This document shows, one piece after another, positions 48,631 through 57,480 of a stretch of DNA of 64,000 nucleotides. Below the pieces are notes generated by a model. It was not told where the DNA came from. It saw nothing but the letters and a program-made list of their open reading frames with translations, and did no database searches. The stretch's first letter is position 1; each line of letters opens with the position of its first letter. The position numbers and the translations under genes were made by a program. Origin of the DNA: Enterobacter wuhouensis (GTDB lineage Bacteria > Pseudomonadota > Gammaproteobacteria > Enterobacterales > Enterobacteriaceae); the NCBI RefSeq assembly GCF_004331265.1, contig NZ_SJOO01000002.1, forward strand, positions 124,001 to 188,000, written 5' to 3'.

Positions 48631-49593
48631 TTAAAAGGACCGGGCGACCCGCGCCAGCCCGTCGTCCACCGTTTCCACCTCACCGGTTGCCAGCAAACAG
48701 CAGGCCATCTGCAGCTTGATCGAGTGCGGAACGGGAACGCTTCCGGCCAGACACTGCTCTATCCAGTGCGCGGTCGTATGAGGATCTTTTGCCTGAGGCA
48801 GGATAACCTCGCTATTTTCTTCCCCACGCTCATACACCACGCGTGAGCCGGACGAATCAATCAGCATCAGCTGAGGGCATCGCTGTGGATTAGCGTAAAC
48901 CTCACCTTCTGTTCCATGCATCAACAGCGCACGGCCACCAATTTCTTCGAAGAATTTGCCTACCCGCGTCACGTACTCCGGGTGCGATACGCTGGACAGG
49001 CGCAGCGCCGCATCTTCTGCAAACGGCGTGGCCAGTTTTGCCAGCGTGTGCGCACTGTTACGTACGCCCATTCGCCAGCGCATATCCAGCTGCTTTTCCA
49101 GCGGCGGGCAGAGCGCGCGGACGGGAATATAAACCGGCTGATGCCCGTCCAGCTTCGCCTGCGCCTGCCCCGCATGCAGAGTGGGTTCGATGCCTAAAAG
49201 CTCGAAGATAGTTTCCGTCAGCACGCGCGTCGGATCTTCACTTACCCCGTGCACCACCACCGGGAAACCGAGCTTGTTTAATAAAATAGCCAGGAGCGGC
49301 GTCAGGTTGGCCTGCTTGCGCGCGCCGTTATAGCTTGGGATCACAATCGGCATGGGCTTTGCCAGCGGCGGTGATAAGCGCAGCGTTTGCGCCTGCATGG
49401 CCTCATAAAAGCCGCGCATTTCGGCTTCACCTTCGCCTTTGATGCGCAGGGCGATCAGGATGCCACCCATCTCAAGTTCTGGCACGTCGCCATTCAGCAT
49501 ATGGGTATACAGCGCGTGAGCCGTTTCCTGATCCAGATCGCGGGCATGGTTTTTCCCACGCCCTACCTCTTTGATAATTTTACGATAATCCAC
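48631..49593 (-). CDS. ybiB: TrpD2/YbiB, anthranilate phosphoribosyltransferase-like DNA-binding protein
   Basis: 320 aa. It shows the glycosyltransferase family 3 fold of TrpD: helical N-domain, then VVVHGVSEDPTRVLTETIFELLG, which lacks the usual TrpD phosphate loop. E. coli YbiB binds nucleic acid and is not a tryptophan enzyme. In E. coli it follows dinG in a LexA-controlled unit. Here a 5.6-kb region with a fimbrial operon separates the two, and I see no LexA box in its own 255-bp upstream gap, so it must use another promoter. Confidence 0.92.
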   Translation of the reverse strand: MDYRKIIKEVGRGKNHARDLDQETAHALYTHMLNGDVPELEMGGILIALRIKGEGEAEMRGFYEAMQAQTLRLSPPLAKPMPIVIPSYNGARKQANLTPLLAILLNKLGFPVVVHGVSEDPTRVLTETIFELLGIEPTLHAGQAQAKLDGHQPVYIPVRALCPPLEKQLDMRWRMGVRNSAHTLAKLATPFAEDAALRLSSVSHPEYVTRVGKFFEEIGGRALLMHGTEGEVYANPQRCPQLMLIDSSGSRVVYERGEENSEVILPQAKDPHTTAHWIEQCLAGSVPVPHSIKLQMACCLLATGEVETVDDGLARVARSF

Positions 49594-49848
49594 GACATCT
49601 CTCCTGACAGCTTCATCTTGTTAACAATATAGCCCTGAAGGACGCCCGGCCGTTAGTTTTTTATCTGCGGAATTAACCTTCTGTTTTGACGATAAAAAAT
49701 AAACGCAAGCCTTTTCGGAATTATTTGTGATGGCTATAGAAGATTCTTACCCATACATTTTTTGATTAAATAACCAACGAAAAGTCATTGAGGTCACGGG
49801 TGAAAACGTCCAGGCAACGCGCTCACCAGAAACATATCAGGATTTATT

Positions 49849-50385
49849 ATGAACAAGGTTGCTTTAGGTTTATTCATTGCTGCAACGGTAGGATGTTCCG
49901 CATCCGCGTTTGCGGCTACAAACGGCGAAGGGCAAATTAACTTTACCGGTGAAATTATCGATTCTGCCTGTCAGGTCGTTAATGGGTTAAGCAACCCGTT
50001 AAACGTACAGTTAGGTAAAGTCTCTAAAACCGTATTTACCGGTGCAGGCTCCACCAGCACGTTAACAAAGTTTGATATTCAGCTAAAAGATTGTCCGGAA
50101 ACAGTCACCTCTGCGGCAATTAACTTTGGCGGTACGCCGGATGCAAATAACAACTCCACGCTGGCATTAACGCCAGGCGCGGATACCGCAACGGGCGTGG
50201 CTATTCAGCTGGTTGACTCCTCTGAGCAACCGGTCAGCCTGTATACCCCTACTCAACAATATCCGTTAGCATCCGGCACGGCGGTGAACGACCTTGAGTT
50301 CGGTGCGCGTTATATTCAAACCGATGCGGCAGTTACCGCAGGCCCGGCTAACTCTGTATCGACCTTTACCGTTATTTATAACTGA
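49849..50385 (+). CDS. lpfA: Major fimbrial subunit (LpfA/FimA family)
   Basis: 178 aa. Signal peptide (MNKVALGLFIAATVGCSASAFA), then the pilin domain: NGEGQINFTGEIIDSAC with the disulfide pair Cys-Cys (SACQV ... LKDCPE), a donor-strand alternating N-terminus, and the C-terminal beta-zipper ending VSTFTVIYN. It resembles LpfA of long polar fimbriae, and the order of genes also matches lpfABCDE. AGGA precedes the ATG. The 255-bp upstream region has no recognised inverted repeats of a phase switch. Confidence 0.88.
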   Translation: MNKVALGLFIAATVGCSASAFAATNGEGQINFTGEIIDSACQVVNGLSNPLNVQLGKVSKTVFTGAGSTSTLTKFDIQLKDCPETVTSAAINFGGTPDANNNSTLALTPGADTATGVAIQLVDSSEQPVSLYTPTQQYPLASGTAVNDLEFGARYIQTDAAVTAGPANSVSTFTVIYN

Positions 50386-50398
50386 TATTATCAATCCT

Positions 50399-50440
50399 GA
50401 GATATTAACGTTATCAGCGTTAATATCTCTTATTTTTATT
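50399..50440 (+). terminator. Hairpin/partial terminator after the major pilin gene
   Basis: GAGATATTAACG-ttatcag-CGTTAATATCTC, a perfect 12-bp stem, with tail TTATTTTTATT. It should stop or slow most transcription before the chaperone gene and protect the pilin message, so the major subunit is made in excess. Confidence 0.75.
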
Positions 50441-50451
50441 GAGAAATATTT

Positions 50452-51126
50452 ATGCGCCACGGTTATTTACTGAGCACTCTTTTACTGGCTGCCGCCACTG
50501 CACATGCAGGTGTCGTGATTAACGGCACACGGCTGGTTTACCAGGGAGATAAAAAGGAATCATCTCTTGGTCTTTCAAATCCAGATGCTACGGATTATCT
50601 GGTACAGTCCTGGGTCGATTCCGGCGGTAAAAATCTGGCCAGAGCACCTTTTCTGATCACCCCACCGCTTTTTCGCCTGGATGCGAAAGAGGATAACGTT
50701 CTGCGCGTCGTGCGCACGGGCGGTAATTTACCCGACGATCGCGAATCCCTGTACTGGCTGAACATCAAAGCGATCCCATCGTCAAAACACGTCGAGGGGA
50801 TGAATACCCTGCAAATCGCCATTAATACCCGCATTAAACTGCTGTATCGCCCGTCGGCGGTAAAAGGCAAACCTGAAGATGTGGCAGATAAACTTGAGTG
50901 GCGTCGCGAAGGCAACGATCTGGTGGTGAATAACCCTACGCCGTTCTATATGAATTTCCAGGCCGTGACGCTGAATGGTCAGAAAGTCACAAAAGCCACC
51001 TGGGCGGTGCCTAAAACGGAAACTCACTTTGCATTACCCGGCAGCGTGGGCGGTTCAACCGTCGCGTATTCCATCATTACGGATTACGGCAGCATCAGCC
51101 AGACATGGACGACATCCGTTCGTTAA
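50452..51126 (+). CDS. lpfB: Periplasmic fimbrial chaperone (LpfB/FimC family)
   Basis: 224 aa. Signal (MRHGYLLSTLLLAAATAHA) and two Ig-like domains. The G1 donor strand region reads NTLQIAINTRIKLLYRP, typical of the FGS/short-loop class, with arginine and lysine at the anchoring positions (GTRLVYQGDKKESSL; LLYRPSAVKGK). It folds and caps pilins and hands them to the usher. Confidence 0.93.
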   Translation: MRHGYLLSTLLLAAATAHAGVVINGTRLVYQGDKKESSLGLSNPDATDYLVQSWVDSGGKNLARAPFLITPPLFRLDAKEDNVLRVVRTGGNLPDDRESLYWLNIKAIPSSKHVEGMNTLQIAINTRIKLLYRPSAVKGKPEDVADKLEWRREGNDLVVNNPTPFYMNFQAVTLNGQKVTKATWAVPKTETHFALPGSVGGSTVAYSIITDYGSISQTWTTSVR

Positions 51127-51154
51127 TACTGCGCGTAGACAAATAAAAATCATC

Positions 51155-53698
51155 ATGTACAGCCATAAAAAGCCTTTCACATGCCGTATTTCGTTATTGC
51201 CGATCATTCTGTGTGGTCTGGTAATGGCGATCTTTGCGCAGCAGGCGATGGCCGATGATTATTTCAACCCGGCACTGCTGGATATTGATAATCCACAGCA
51301 GGGGAAAACCGATCTGTCGGTTTACGAGAAGGGCCCAGGACAAGCGCCGGGAAAATATCAGGTCACCATTTTTATCAATAATAATAAAATTGATACCCGT
51401 GACGTGACCTTCACCTTAAAAAATGATGCTCAGGGTAATAATTCGCTTCAGCCCTGCTTTAGCCTGAACGATTTAAAAAGCCTCGGCATCAGAACCCAAA
51501 AATATCCCCAGCTGATGGCTAAAGGACAGTGTGCCGATTTAACCGCCATTCCTGCGGCCTCCGCTTCGTTTCACGTTCGCAACCAGCAGCTGTTGCTCAG
51601 CATTCCTCAGATGGCGCTCGGCAAGGTCCCACGCGGCTATATCGACCCCAAGGAGTTCGATGAAGGGATCACCGCGGGGCTGCTGAACTACAGCGCCACG
51701 GCCAGCCAGAGCCATGCGCGCCAGCAGGGGGAACAGGACAACAGCAGCCAGTACGTCAACCTGCGGCCTGGCCTTAACGTCGGGGCCTGGCGCGTGCGCA
51801 ATTATTCCACCTGGAACCGCAGCACCACGGGCAAGGAGGAGGAGCAAAAGTTTTCCTCCGTCTATACCTACGCGCAGCGCGACATTGTGGCGATGAAAAG
51901 CGACCTGACGGTAGGCCAAAGCTCCTCGCCTTCAGATGTTTTCGACAGCGTGCCCTACACCGGCGTGCAGCTCAACTCCAACAACGACATGCTGCCGGAC
52001 AGCGAAAAAGGCTATGCGCCTATCATTCGCGGCACCGCCCACAGCAACGCGCTGGTGATGGTGCGCCAGAACGGTTACGTCATTTATCAGAATACCGTTG
52101 CCCCCGGCGCGTTTGAAATTAACGACCTCTACCCGACCGGCAGCAGCGGCGACCTGCAGGTGACGGTAAAAGAGACCGACGGCAGCGAAAGCCATTTTGT
52201 GGTGCCCTATGCCTCCGTGCCGGTTCTGCAGCGTGAAAAAAATCTGCGCTACAGCGTCACCGCCGGGCGTTATCGCTCTTATGACAAAGACGTGGAAAAG
52301 ACGCCCTTTGCCCAGGGCAGCGCCATCTATGGCTTGCCCTATGGCTTCACCGCGTACGGCGGCGTGCAGCAGAGCAGCCACTATCAGTCGCAGGCGCTGG
52401 GCGCCGGAAAAAACATGGGCGATTTGGGCGCGTTCTCCATCGACGTCACCCGTGCGAAAGCGCTGCTGAAGAAGCAGCAGTCCAGCAAAGGCCAGTCCTG
52501 GCGCGTCCGTTACAGCAAAGATTTTGCCGGTTCGGGAACCAACTTCTCGCTCGCGGGCTATCGCTACAACAGCAAGGGGTTTTACACCATGGAGGATACC
52601 ATGGAGTCATATACCCGCTCTGACGACTGGTCAGCACCGCAGCAGCGCCGCGCCCGTACCGAAGCTACCATCGACCAGACGCTGCCTGAAGGCTGGGGCT
52701 CCGTTACGCTGAGCCTGGTCAAAGAAACATACTGGAGCCAGAGCCAGAACATGACCTCCATGAGCGTCAGCTATAACAACAGCTGGCACGGCGTCAGCTA
52801 CAGCCTGAGCTACAGCATGAACAAAAACACCAACGACAGCGATGAGGACGGCGAAGAGGTGACGAACGACAACCAGTTCTCGCTGAACGTCTCCGTTCCG
52901 CTCGATCGCTGGATGCACAACACCTGGGCCACCTACAACATGAATAACACCAAAGACGGCACCACGCAGAATATCGGGCTTAACGGCACGGCGCTGAAGG
53001 AAGACAACCTGAACTGGAATATCCAGGAAGGACTCAGCCGCTCCGGAAGCGGTAATTCAACCAGCATCAACGCTGATTATAAAGCCACCTACGGCGAGGT
53101 GAGCGGCGGCGTCAGCCAGGACAAATATCAGCAAACCGTCAACGTCGGGCTGCAGGGAGGCGTGATTGCCCATGCCAACGGCATCACCCTGAGCCAGCCG
53201 CTCGGCGAAACCATCGCCCTGGTGAAAGCGCCGGGCACACACGGGACGCATATCGCTAACCAGACCGGCGTTGAGACGGATTTCCGCGGCTATACCGTCG
53301 TACCGTTTGTGACTGCATATCGCCACAACACCATCGCGCTGGATACCGAAACGCTGCCGGACGATGCCGACGTGACGCACGCGGCGCAGGTTGTCACCCC
53401 AACGCGCGGCGCCGTGGTGCGCGCGAGCTTTAACACCCGGGTGGGTAGCCGCGTGCTGATGACGCTCACGCAAAACGGAAAACCGCTGCCCTTCGGCGCA
53501 ACGGTGACCACGGACGATAAGGACAGCGAGTTTATTGTCGGGAATGACGGCCAGACCTACCTCTCTGGCCTGCCGCAGCAAGGGCATCTCGCCGTCTCCT
53601 GGGGACAGGATGCGAGCGAGCACTGCGTCGCTGACTATGCGCTAACGGATGAGAAAGAGAAAACCAGCATCATTAACGCTGCCGCGCAGTGTCACTGA
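51155..53698 (+). CDS. lpfC: Fimbrial outer-membrane usher (LpfC/FimD family)
   Basis: 847 aa from the ATG at 51155; the frame is open 60 codons further back inside the chaperone gene. A long signal region ends QQAMA before DDYFNPALLDIDNP. The N-domain, a 24-strand barrel with plug, and the C-domains follow, with a terminal Cys pair (SEHCVADY...AAAQCH). The usher translocates and assembles subunits. The ribosome site is weak, so coupling to lpfB may matter. Confidence 0.93.
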   Translation: MYSHKKPFTCRISLLPIILCGLVMAIFAQQAMADDYFNPALLDIDNPQQGKTDLSVYEKGPGQAPGKYQVTIFINNNKIDTRDVTFTLKNDAQGNNSLQPCFSLNDLKSLGIRTQKYPQLMAKGQCADLTAIPAASASFHVRNQQLLLSIPQMALGKVPRGYIDPKEFDEGITAGLLNYSATASQSHARQQGEQDNSSQYVNLRPGLNVGAWRVRNYSTWNRSTTGKEEEQKFSSVYTYAQRDIVAMKSDLTVGQSSSPSDVFDSVPYTGVQLNSNNDMLPDSEKGYAPIIRGTAHSNALVMVRQNGYVIYQNTVAPGAFEINDLYPTGSSGDLQVTVKETDGSESHFVVPYASVPVLQREKNLRYSVTAGRYRSYDKDVEKTPFAQGSAIYGLPYGFTAYGGVQQSSHYQSQALGAGKNMGDLGAFSIDVTRAKALLKKQQSSKGQSWRVRYSKDFAGSGTNFSLAGYRYNSKGFYTMEDTMESYTRSDDWSAPQQRRARTEATIDQTLPEGWGSVTLSLVKETYWSQSQNMTSMSVSYNNSWHGVSYSLSYSMNKNTNDSDEDGEEVTNDNQFSLNVSVPLDRWMHNTWATYNMNNTKDGTTQNIGLNGTALKEDNLNWNIQEGLSRSGSGNSTSINADYKATYGEVSGGVSQDKYQQTVNVGLQGGVIAHANGITLSQPLGETIALVKAPGTHGTHIANQTGVETDFRGYTVVPFVTAYRHNTIALDTETLPDDADVTHAAQVVTPTRGAVVRASFNTRVGSRVLMTLTQNGKPLPFGATVTTDDKDSEFIVGNDGQTYLSGLPQQGHLAVSWGQDASEHCVADYALTDEKEKTSIINAAAQCH

Positions 53699-53720
53699 TT
53701 CACCGTTCAGGCTAAACATT

Positions 53721-54710
53721 ATGCAAATGATTAAACAGTGCTTTTTCTTACTGGTTCTGGGTACCGCCGCGTTATTTATGCCGCACGCGAAGGCAAGTTG
53801 CTCCACGCCTGATATGCCGAAAATGATTAACGTCGCCACCCTGTCGGTCCCGACAACGCTGGCTGTGGGTGCCACTATCCCCGGCTCTGAACAGACGGTG
53901 CATGTTGCGGGCAACTGCGATCATCCCTACGAGAGCGGGATGGAAATCATCTCCTGCTACTACGGAAGCGGCTCGGAAATTCCCGGGTTAACCGGCGTTT
54001 ATGATTCGGGCGTACCCGGCGTCGGCGTGGCATTAATGAATGATAAAGGTCAGCGTATTACTGGAGGGGGCAAAACCGCCTGCGATTCGCGCAGTACGCC
54101 AGTTGGCTATGTGTCAAATGACGGAATGCAGTCATTTGATTTTAACGTCACCCTTGAACTGGTGAAAACCAGTGAGGCAGTCCAGTCCGGTACCCTGATG
54201 CAGGCGCAAACCGAGTTCGGTATCGGCGTGTATGGCAATGACGGCATCGGGAGTCCGAACATTATCTCCTACGCCGGTAACGTCAATTTCCAGAATGTCA
54301 CCTGCTCCGTCCTGCCAAGAAATCTGACGGTTGATCTGGGGGATTTCCCGGTCAGTTCGTTTGTGAGCGTGGGAACCCTCTCTTCTCCGGCGCAGAATTT
54401 TGACGTCACGGTGAATTGTAACAGCACCGTGCAGCCCGAGGTAAAAGTGACAAGTTCAAACGGGTATGAAACGGCGTTCGAAGGCGTGCTGAAACTCACT
54501 CAGCAGACCGGCATGGCAACGGGCGTCGGGGTTCAAATGGTGTTCGACAACAATATCGCCACGTTCGATACCTACGTAAACACCCAACGCGAAGCGGTAG
54601 CCAACGAAACGCTGGCCATTCCATTCCAGGTTCGCTATGAACAAATCAGCGATGTAGTCACACCCGGACCGGCCAACACCGTTGCCACCATCACCCTCGC
54701 CTATAAGTGA
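53721..54710 (+). CDS. lpfD: Fimbrial tip adhesin (LpfD-like)
   Basis: 329 aa, about twice the pilin length. Signal peptide to KASC, then an N-terminal receptor-binding-type domain with several cysteines, and from about residue 190 a pilin domain (NVTCSVLPRNLTVDLGDFPVSSF ... ATITLAYK) that accepts a chaperone. Two in-frame ATGs (53721, 53727) are candidates. The receptor is unknown. It lies between usher and minor subunit, as in lpf operons, and overlaps the next gene's alternative GTG start. Confidence 0.86.
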   Translation: MQMIKQCFFLLVLGTAALFMPHAKASCSTPDMPKMINVATLSVPTTLAVGATIPGSEQTVHVAGNCDHPYESGMEIISCYYGSGSEIPGLTGVYDSGVPGVGVALMNDKGQRITGGGKTACDSRSTPVGYVSNDGMQSFDFNVTLELVKTSEAVQSGTLMQAQTEFGIGVYGNDGIGSPNIISYAGNVNFQNVTCSVLPRNLTVDLGDFPVSSFVSVGTLSSPAQNFDVTVNCNSTVQPEVKVTSSNGYETAFEGVLKLTQQTGMATGVGVQMVFDNNIATFDTYVNTQREAVANETLAIPFQVRYEQISDVVTPGPANTVATITLAYK

Positions 54711-54715
54711 ACGAC

Positions 54716-55219
54716 ATGAAAAAGACCATTGCGATACTCATGCTGGGGCTGATGGCCCAGGCACAGGCAGACGACATTCAGATCCAGATGAAGGGGAATA
54801 TTTACGCCAATACCTGCGTCATCGACAGCGCCAGCCGCAACCTGACGGTGGATTTAGGCCAGGCGGTGTCGGGCAGTTTTAAAGACGTTGGCGATACGGG
54901 CGTGTGGAAAGACTTCTCCCTGCTGCTGACGCACTGTCCGACCACGCGCTCGCTGGTTACCGCCTTTTTCTATGGACAGGCCGATAGCGTACACCCGACA
55001 AAATTTGCCAATACCGGCAGCGCAAAAGGGCTGGCGCTGGAGCTGGCGGATCGCCAGGACAAGATCCTCATCGCCCCACAGGCGGCATTTAGCGTCCCGA
55101 TTAATACTGCCGACCACACGGCCACCTTTCCGCTGGCCGCGCGCTATTACGCCACCTCCATGCCCGTCAGCGCAGGGACGTTCAGCAGCGTGATTCAGGT
55201 GACCTTCACTTACCAGTAG
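54716..55219 (+). CDS. lpfE: Minor fimbrial subunit (LpfE-like)
   Basis: 167 aa from MKKTIAILMLGLMAQAQA; a GTG at 54707 that overlaps the lpfD stop (GTGA) would add three residues. Pilin fold: NTCVIDSASRNLTVDLGQ, second cysteine in LTHCPTTRS, and C-terminal FSSVIQVTFTYQ. It is likely an adaptor or terminator of the fibre. The last 14 bases overlap the convergent dinG coding end. Confidence 0.86.
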   Translation: MKKTIAILMLGLMAQAQADDIQIQMKGNIYANTCVIDSASRNLTVDLGQAVSGSFKDVGDTGVWKDFSLLLTHCPTTRSLVTAFFYGQADSVHPTKFANTGSAKGLALELADRQDKILIAPQAAFSVPINTADHTATFPLAARYYATSMPVSAGTFSSVIQVTFTYQ

Positions 55220-57383
55220 GACCGCGCCCCTTAGCACGGATGCTTTTTTTACGCCCGGCGGCCAGTTTTGCCGGGCGTTTTTTTACCTCCGGCACCTCCG
55301 GCTGCTCTATCGGGAAGATCGGCAGCGCGTTCAGCAGCCGCTGGCCGTAGTTTTTGGTGAGCAGACGCTTATCGTAAATCACCACTTCGCCCCAGCAGCC
55401 GTGGCTACGAATAAGACGCCCCACCTGCTGAATCAGGTTAAACGACGCCGCAGGCAGGCTTTGCACCTCAAACGGGTAGCGGTTCAGGCTTTTCAGCCAC
55501 TCGCCTTCGGTGATCACCACCGGGCTGTCGATGGGCGGGAAGGCGATTTTATGAATATGCACCTGCGTCAGGTAGTCCCCTTTCAAGTCCAGACCTTCCG
55601 CAAACGACTGTAGCCCCACCAGCACGCTGCGCTCGCCGTTATCGATACGCTTGCGGTGCGTTTCCACCAGCCGATAGCGCGGCTGATCGCCCTGCACCAG
55701 CAGCAGTAAGCGCAGATCGGTCACGAACTCAAGAAAACGCTGCATCGCCCGCCCGCTGGCAAACAGCACCAGCATGCCGGGGTACTTTTTGCTCTCGACC
55801 TGTTCGCGGAAGTAGGCCGCCATTTCGGCAATGTGCTGCTCTTCGTTGTCGATCAGCGGCTCGAACGTCATGCGCGGAATGACCAGCTTGCCCTGCTCGC
55901 AGTGGTTAAACGGCGAGTCCAGCGCCACGAAGCGGTCGCCCGCTTTCTCCTTCAGGCCGCTCATCTCCTGCAGGCGAGAAAAGCTGTTCAGGGAGCGCAG
56001 CGTGGCTGAAGTGACCACCACGTGCGGCACGCTGCGCCAGATCAGCTTTTCCAGCTGATCGGCCACGCGAATGCCCACGCAGTGGAAAAAGAGGTGCACC
56101 TGCCCGTCCCGCTCTTCCCGCGTGGCCCACTTGGTGACCGGCGCGCCGGAGGCCTGCGCCAGCGAGGCCAGTCGCCAGAGCTTGCTCTGTGATTCAAACA
56201 TGCCCAGCGCGCGGTTCATCTGCAGCAGGACGCGGTGAACGCGCACCACGTCGTGCGTGCCGGTTTTCTCGCTGAGATCGTTCAGAAACATTTCTGCCAG
56301 GCCGCGCAGCTTCTCAAGAAGTTTCGCCAGTTGCTTGCAGATCTCCATTATCTCTTCCGGCAGTTCGCCCATTGCGAAGCGGTGTTCGGCCTCCTGCGTT
56401 TGCGGGAGGTAGAGATTCAGGATGTTATTCAGCGATGAAATGAGGCCGTAGACCTCTTCGCAGTGCTCGCTCAGCCGCTCCGGGACCGCCAGCGGCGGCG
56501 TGGTTTTCGGGCGGAACTGCTCCATGCAGGTGGCAATCAGCTTGCAGAACAGATCCAGCTGCAGGCGGAACCACGGGGCGGTGATTTCGGCGCTCATCTC
56601 CAGCGCGTCACGCGCCACGTCCGGCAGGTGATGGCCTTCGTCAAGCACCAGCAGCAGATTTTTGGGCTCCGGCAGCACCGCTTCGCTTTCCAGTGCCGCC
56701 ATCACCAGCGCGTGGTTGGCCACAACCACTTCCGCCTCCTGAATTTCGCGACGGGCGACAAAGAACGGGCACTCGCGGTAATAGTGGCAGTTACGGTTCA
56801 GGCAGCTTGCTTTATCGGTGCTGAGCCTGCGCCACAGATCGTCGCTGATGGCTTTGTCGGTATGGTCGCGCAGGCCATCCCACTTATACCCGTCAAGATC
56901 GACCTTGAGCGTGGCGCAGAGTTCCTGCTCGGCCTTGTTGTTCGGCGTGAGATCGTCGTCGAGGAAGGCCAGCAGATCCTGCTGCGTCGCCTCGCTGCTG
57001 GCGAGCCCCGCCAGGTTGCGCGGACACACGTAGCGCCCGCGTCCAAACGCCGCGGTAAAACGCAGCTCGGGGATGATTTTTCGCAGCAGCGGCAGGTCTT
57101 TACTGAAGATCTGATCCTGCAGCGCCACGTTGGCGGTGCTGACCACCAGCGTTTTCTGTTCTTCCCTGGCGATGGCAATGCCGGGAATAAGGTATGAAAG
57201 GGTTTTCCCGACGCCGGTTGGGGCTTCAATCGCCAGATGTCGCCCGTCGTCCCCGGCGAGCGTTTTGGCCACATCAGCAATCATCTGCCGCTGCGGCGCT
57301 CGGGGGATAAAGTCGGGGATCTGCTGTTGTAGCGCCTTATACCATGCGCCAATTTGCGCCTTGAGCGCAGCGGTTAAAGCCAT
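55206..57383 (-). CDS. dinG: ATP-dependent DNA helicase DinG
   Basis: 725 aa, slightly longer than E. coli DinG (about 716). SF2 helicase of the XPD family: Walker A APTGVGKT near residue 54, an iron-sulfur domain with Cys in GRYVCPRN and in SCLNRNCHYYRECPFF, DEGHHLPD as motif II, and VGRLIRSHG as motif VI. It resolves R-loops and D-loops. A LexA box lies upstream. The C-terminus (KKRPAKLAAGRKKSIRAKGRGPTGK in consecutive parts) is translated through the fimbrial terminator and differs from the E. coli tail as I recall it. Confidence 0.95.
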   Translation of the reverse strand: MALTAALKAQIGAWYKALQQQIPDFIPRAPQRQMIADVAKTLAGDDGRHLAIEAPTGVGKTLSYLIPGIAIAREEQKTLVVSTANVALQDQIFSKDLPLLRKIIPELRFTAAFGRGRYVCPRNLAGLASSEATQQDLLAFLDDDLTPNNKAEQELCATLKVDLDGYKWDGLRDHTDKAISDDLWRRLSTDKASCLNRNCHYYRECPFFVARREIQEAEVVVANHALVMAALESEAVLPEPKNLLLVLDEGHHLPDVARDALEMSAEITAPWFRLQLDLFCKLIATCMEQFRPKTTPPLAVPERLSEHCEEVYGLISSLNNILNLYLPQTQEAEHRFAMGELPEEIMEICKQLAKLLEKLRGLAEMFLNDLSEKTGTHDVVRVHRVLLQMNRALGMFESQSKLWRLASLAQASGAPVTKWATREERDGQVHLFFHCVGIRVADQLEKLIWRSVPHVVVTSATLRSLNSFSRLQEMSGLKEKAGDRFVALDSPFNHCEQGKLVIPRMTFEPLIDNEEQHIAEMAAYFREQVESKKYPGMLVLFASGRAMQRFLEFVTDLRLLLLVQGDQPRYRLVETHRKRIDNGERSVLVGLQSFAEGLDLKGDYLTQVHIHKIAFPPIDSPVVITEGEWLKSLNRYPFEVQSLPAASFNLIQQVGRLIRSHGCWGEVVIYDKRLLTKNYGQRLLNALPIFPIEQPEVPEVKKRPAKLAAGRKKSIRAKGRGPTGK
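55252..55284 (+). terminator. Fimbrial operon terminator embedded in dinG
   Basis: CGCCCGG-(12 nt)-CCGGGCG followed by seven T residues on the plus strand, 32 bp after the lpfE stop. The same bases on the minus strand encode the lysine/arginine-rich tail of DinG, so terminator and codons coincide. Confidence 0.8.
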
Positions 57384-57397
57384 CGGGAAACCTGAAA

Positions 57398-57417
57398 TAC
57401 TGTATAAACAGCCACTA
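57398..57417 (-). promoter_or_regulatory. LexA box of dinG
   Basis: Read on the minus strand, TAGTG-N10-CAGTA, 14 bp upstream of the dinG start codon. It matches the E. coli dinG SOS box with its imperfect left half. Confidence 0.8.
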
Positions 57418-57442
57418 TTGTGGCACTTTCTCTTCGCTGCCG

Positions 57443-57475
57443 CAAAAAGAAAAGCCCGGCTTTACGACCGGGCTT
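57443..57475 (-). terminator. Intrinsic terminator of rhlE
   Basis: On the minus strand AAGCCCGG-(8 nt)-CCGGGCTT followed by TTCTTTTT, six bases after the rhlE stop. Confidence 0.85.
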
Positions 57476-57480
57476 CCAGA

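Noticed and set aside
49594..49848. Possible invertible phase-switch in front of the fimbrial operon
   Set aside because: I looked for a pair of inverted repeats and an adjacent recombinase and found neither; ordinary promoter control is more likely.
57398..57417. LexA box read as controlling genes on the plus strand
   Set aside because: Position and orientation fit dinG on the minus strand, and no plus-strand gene starts nearby.
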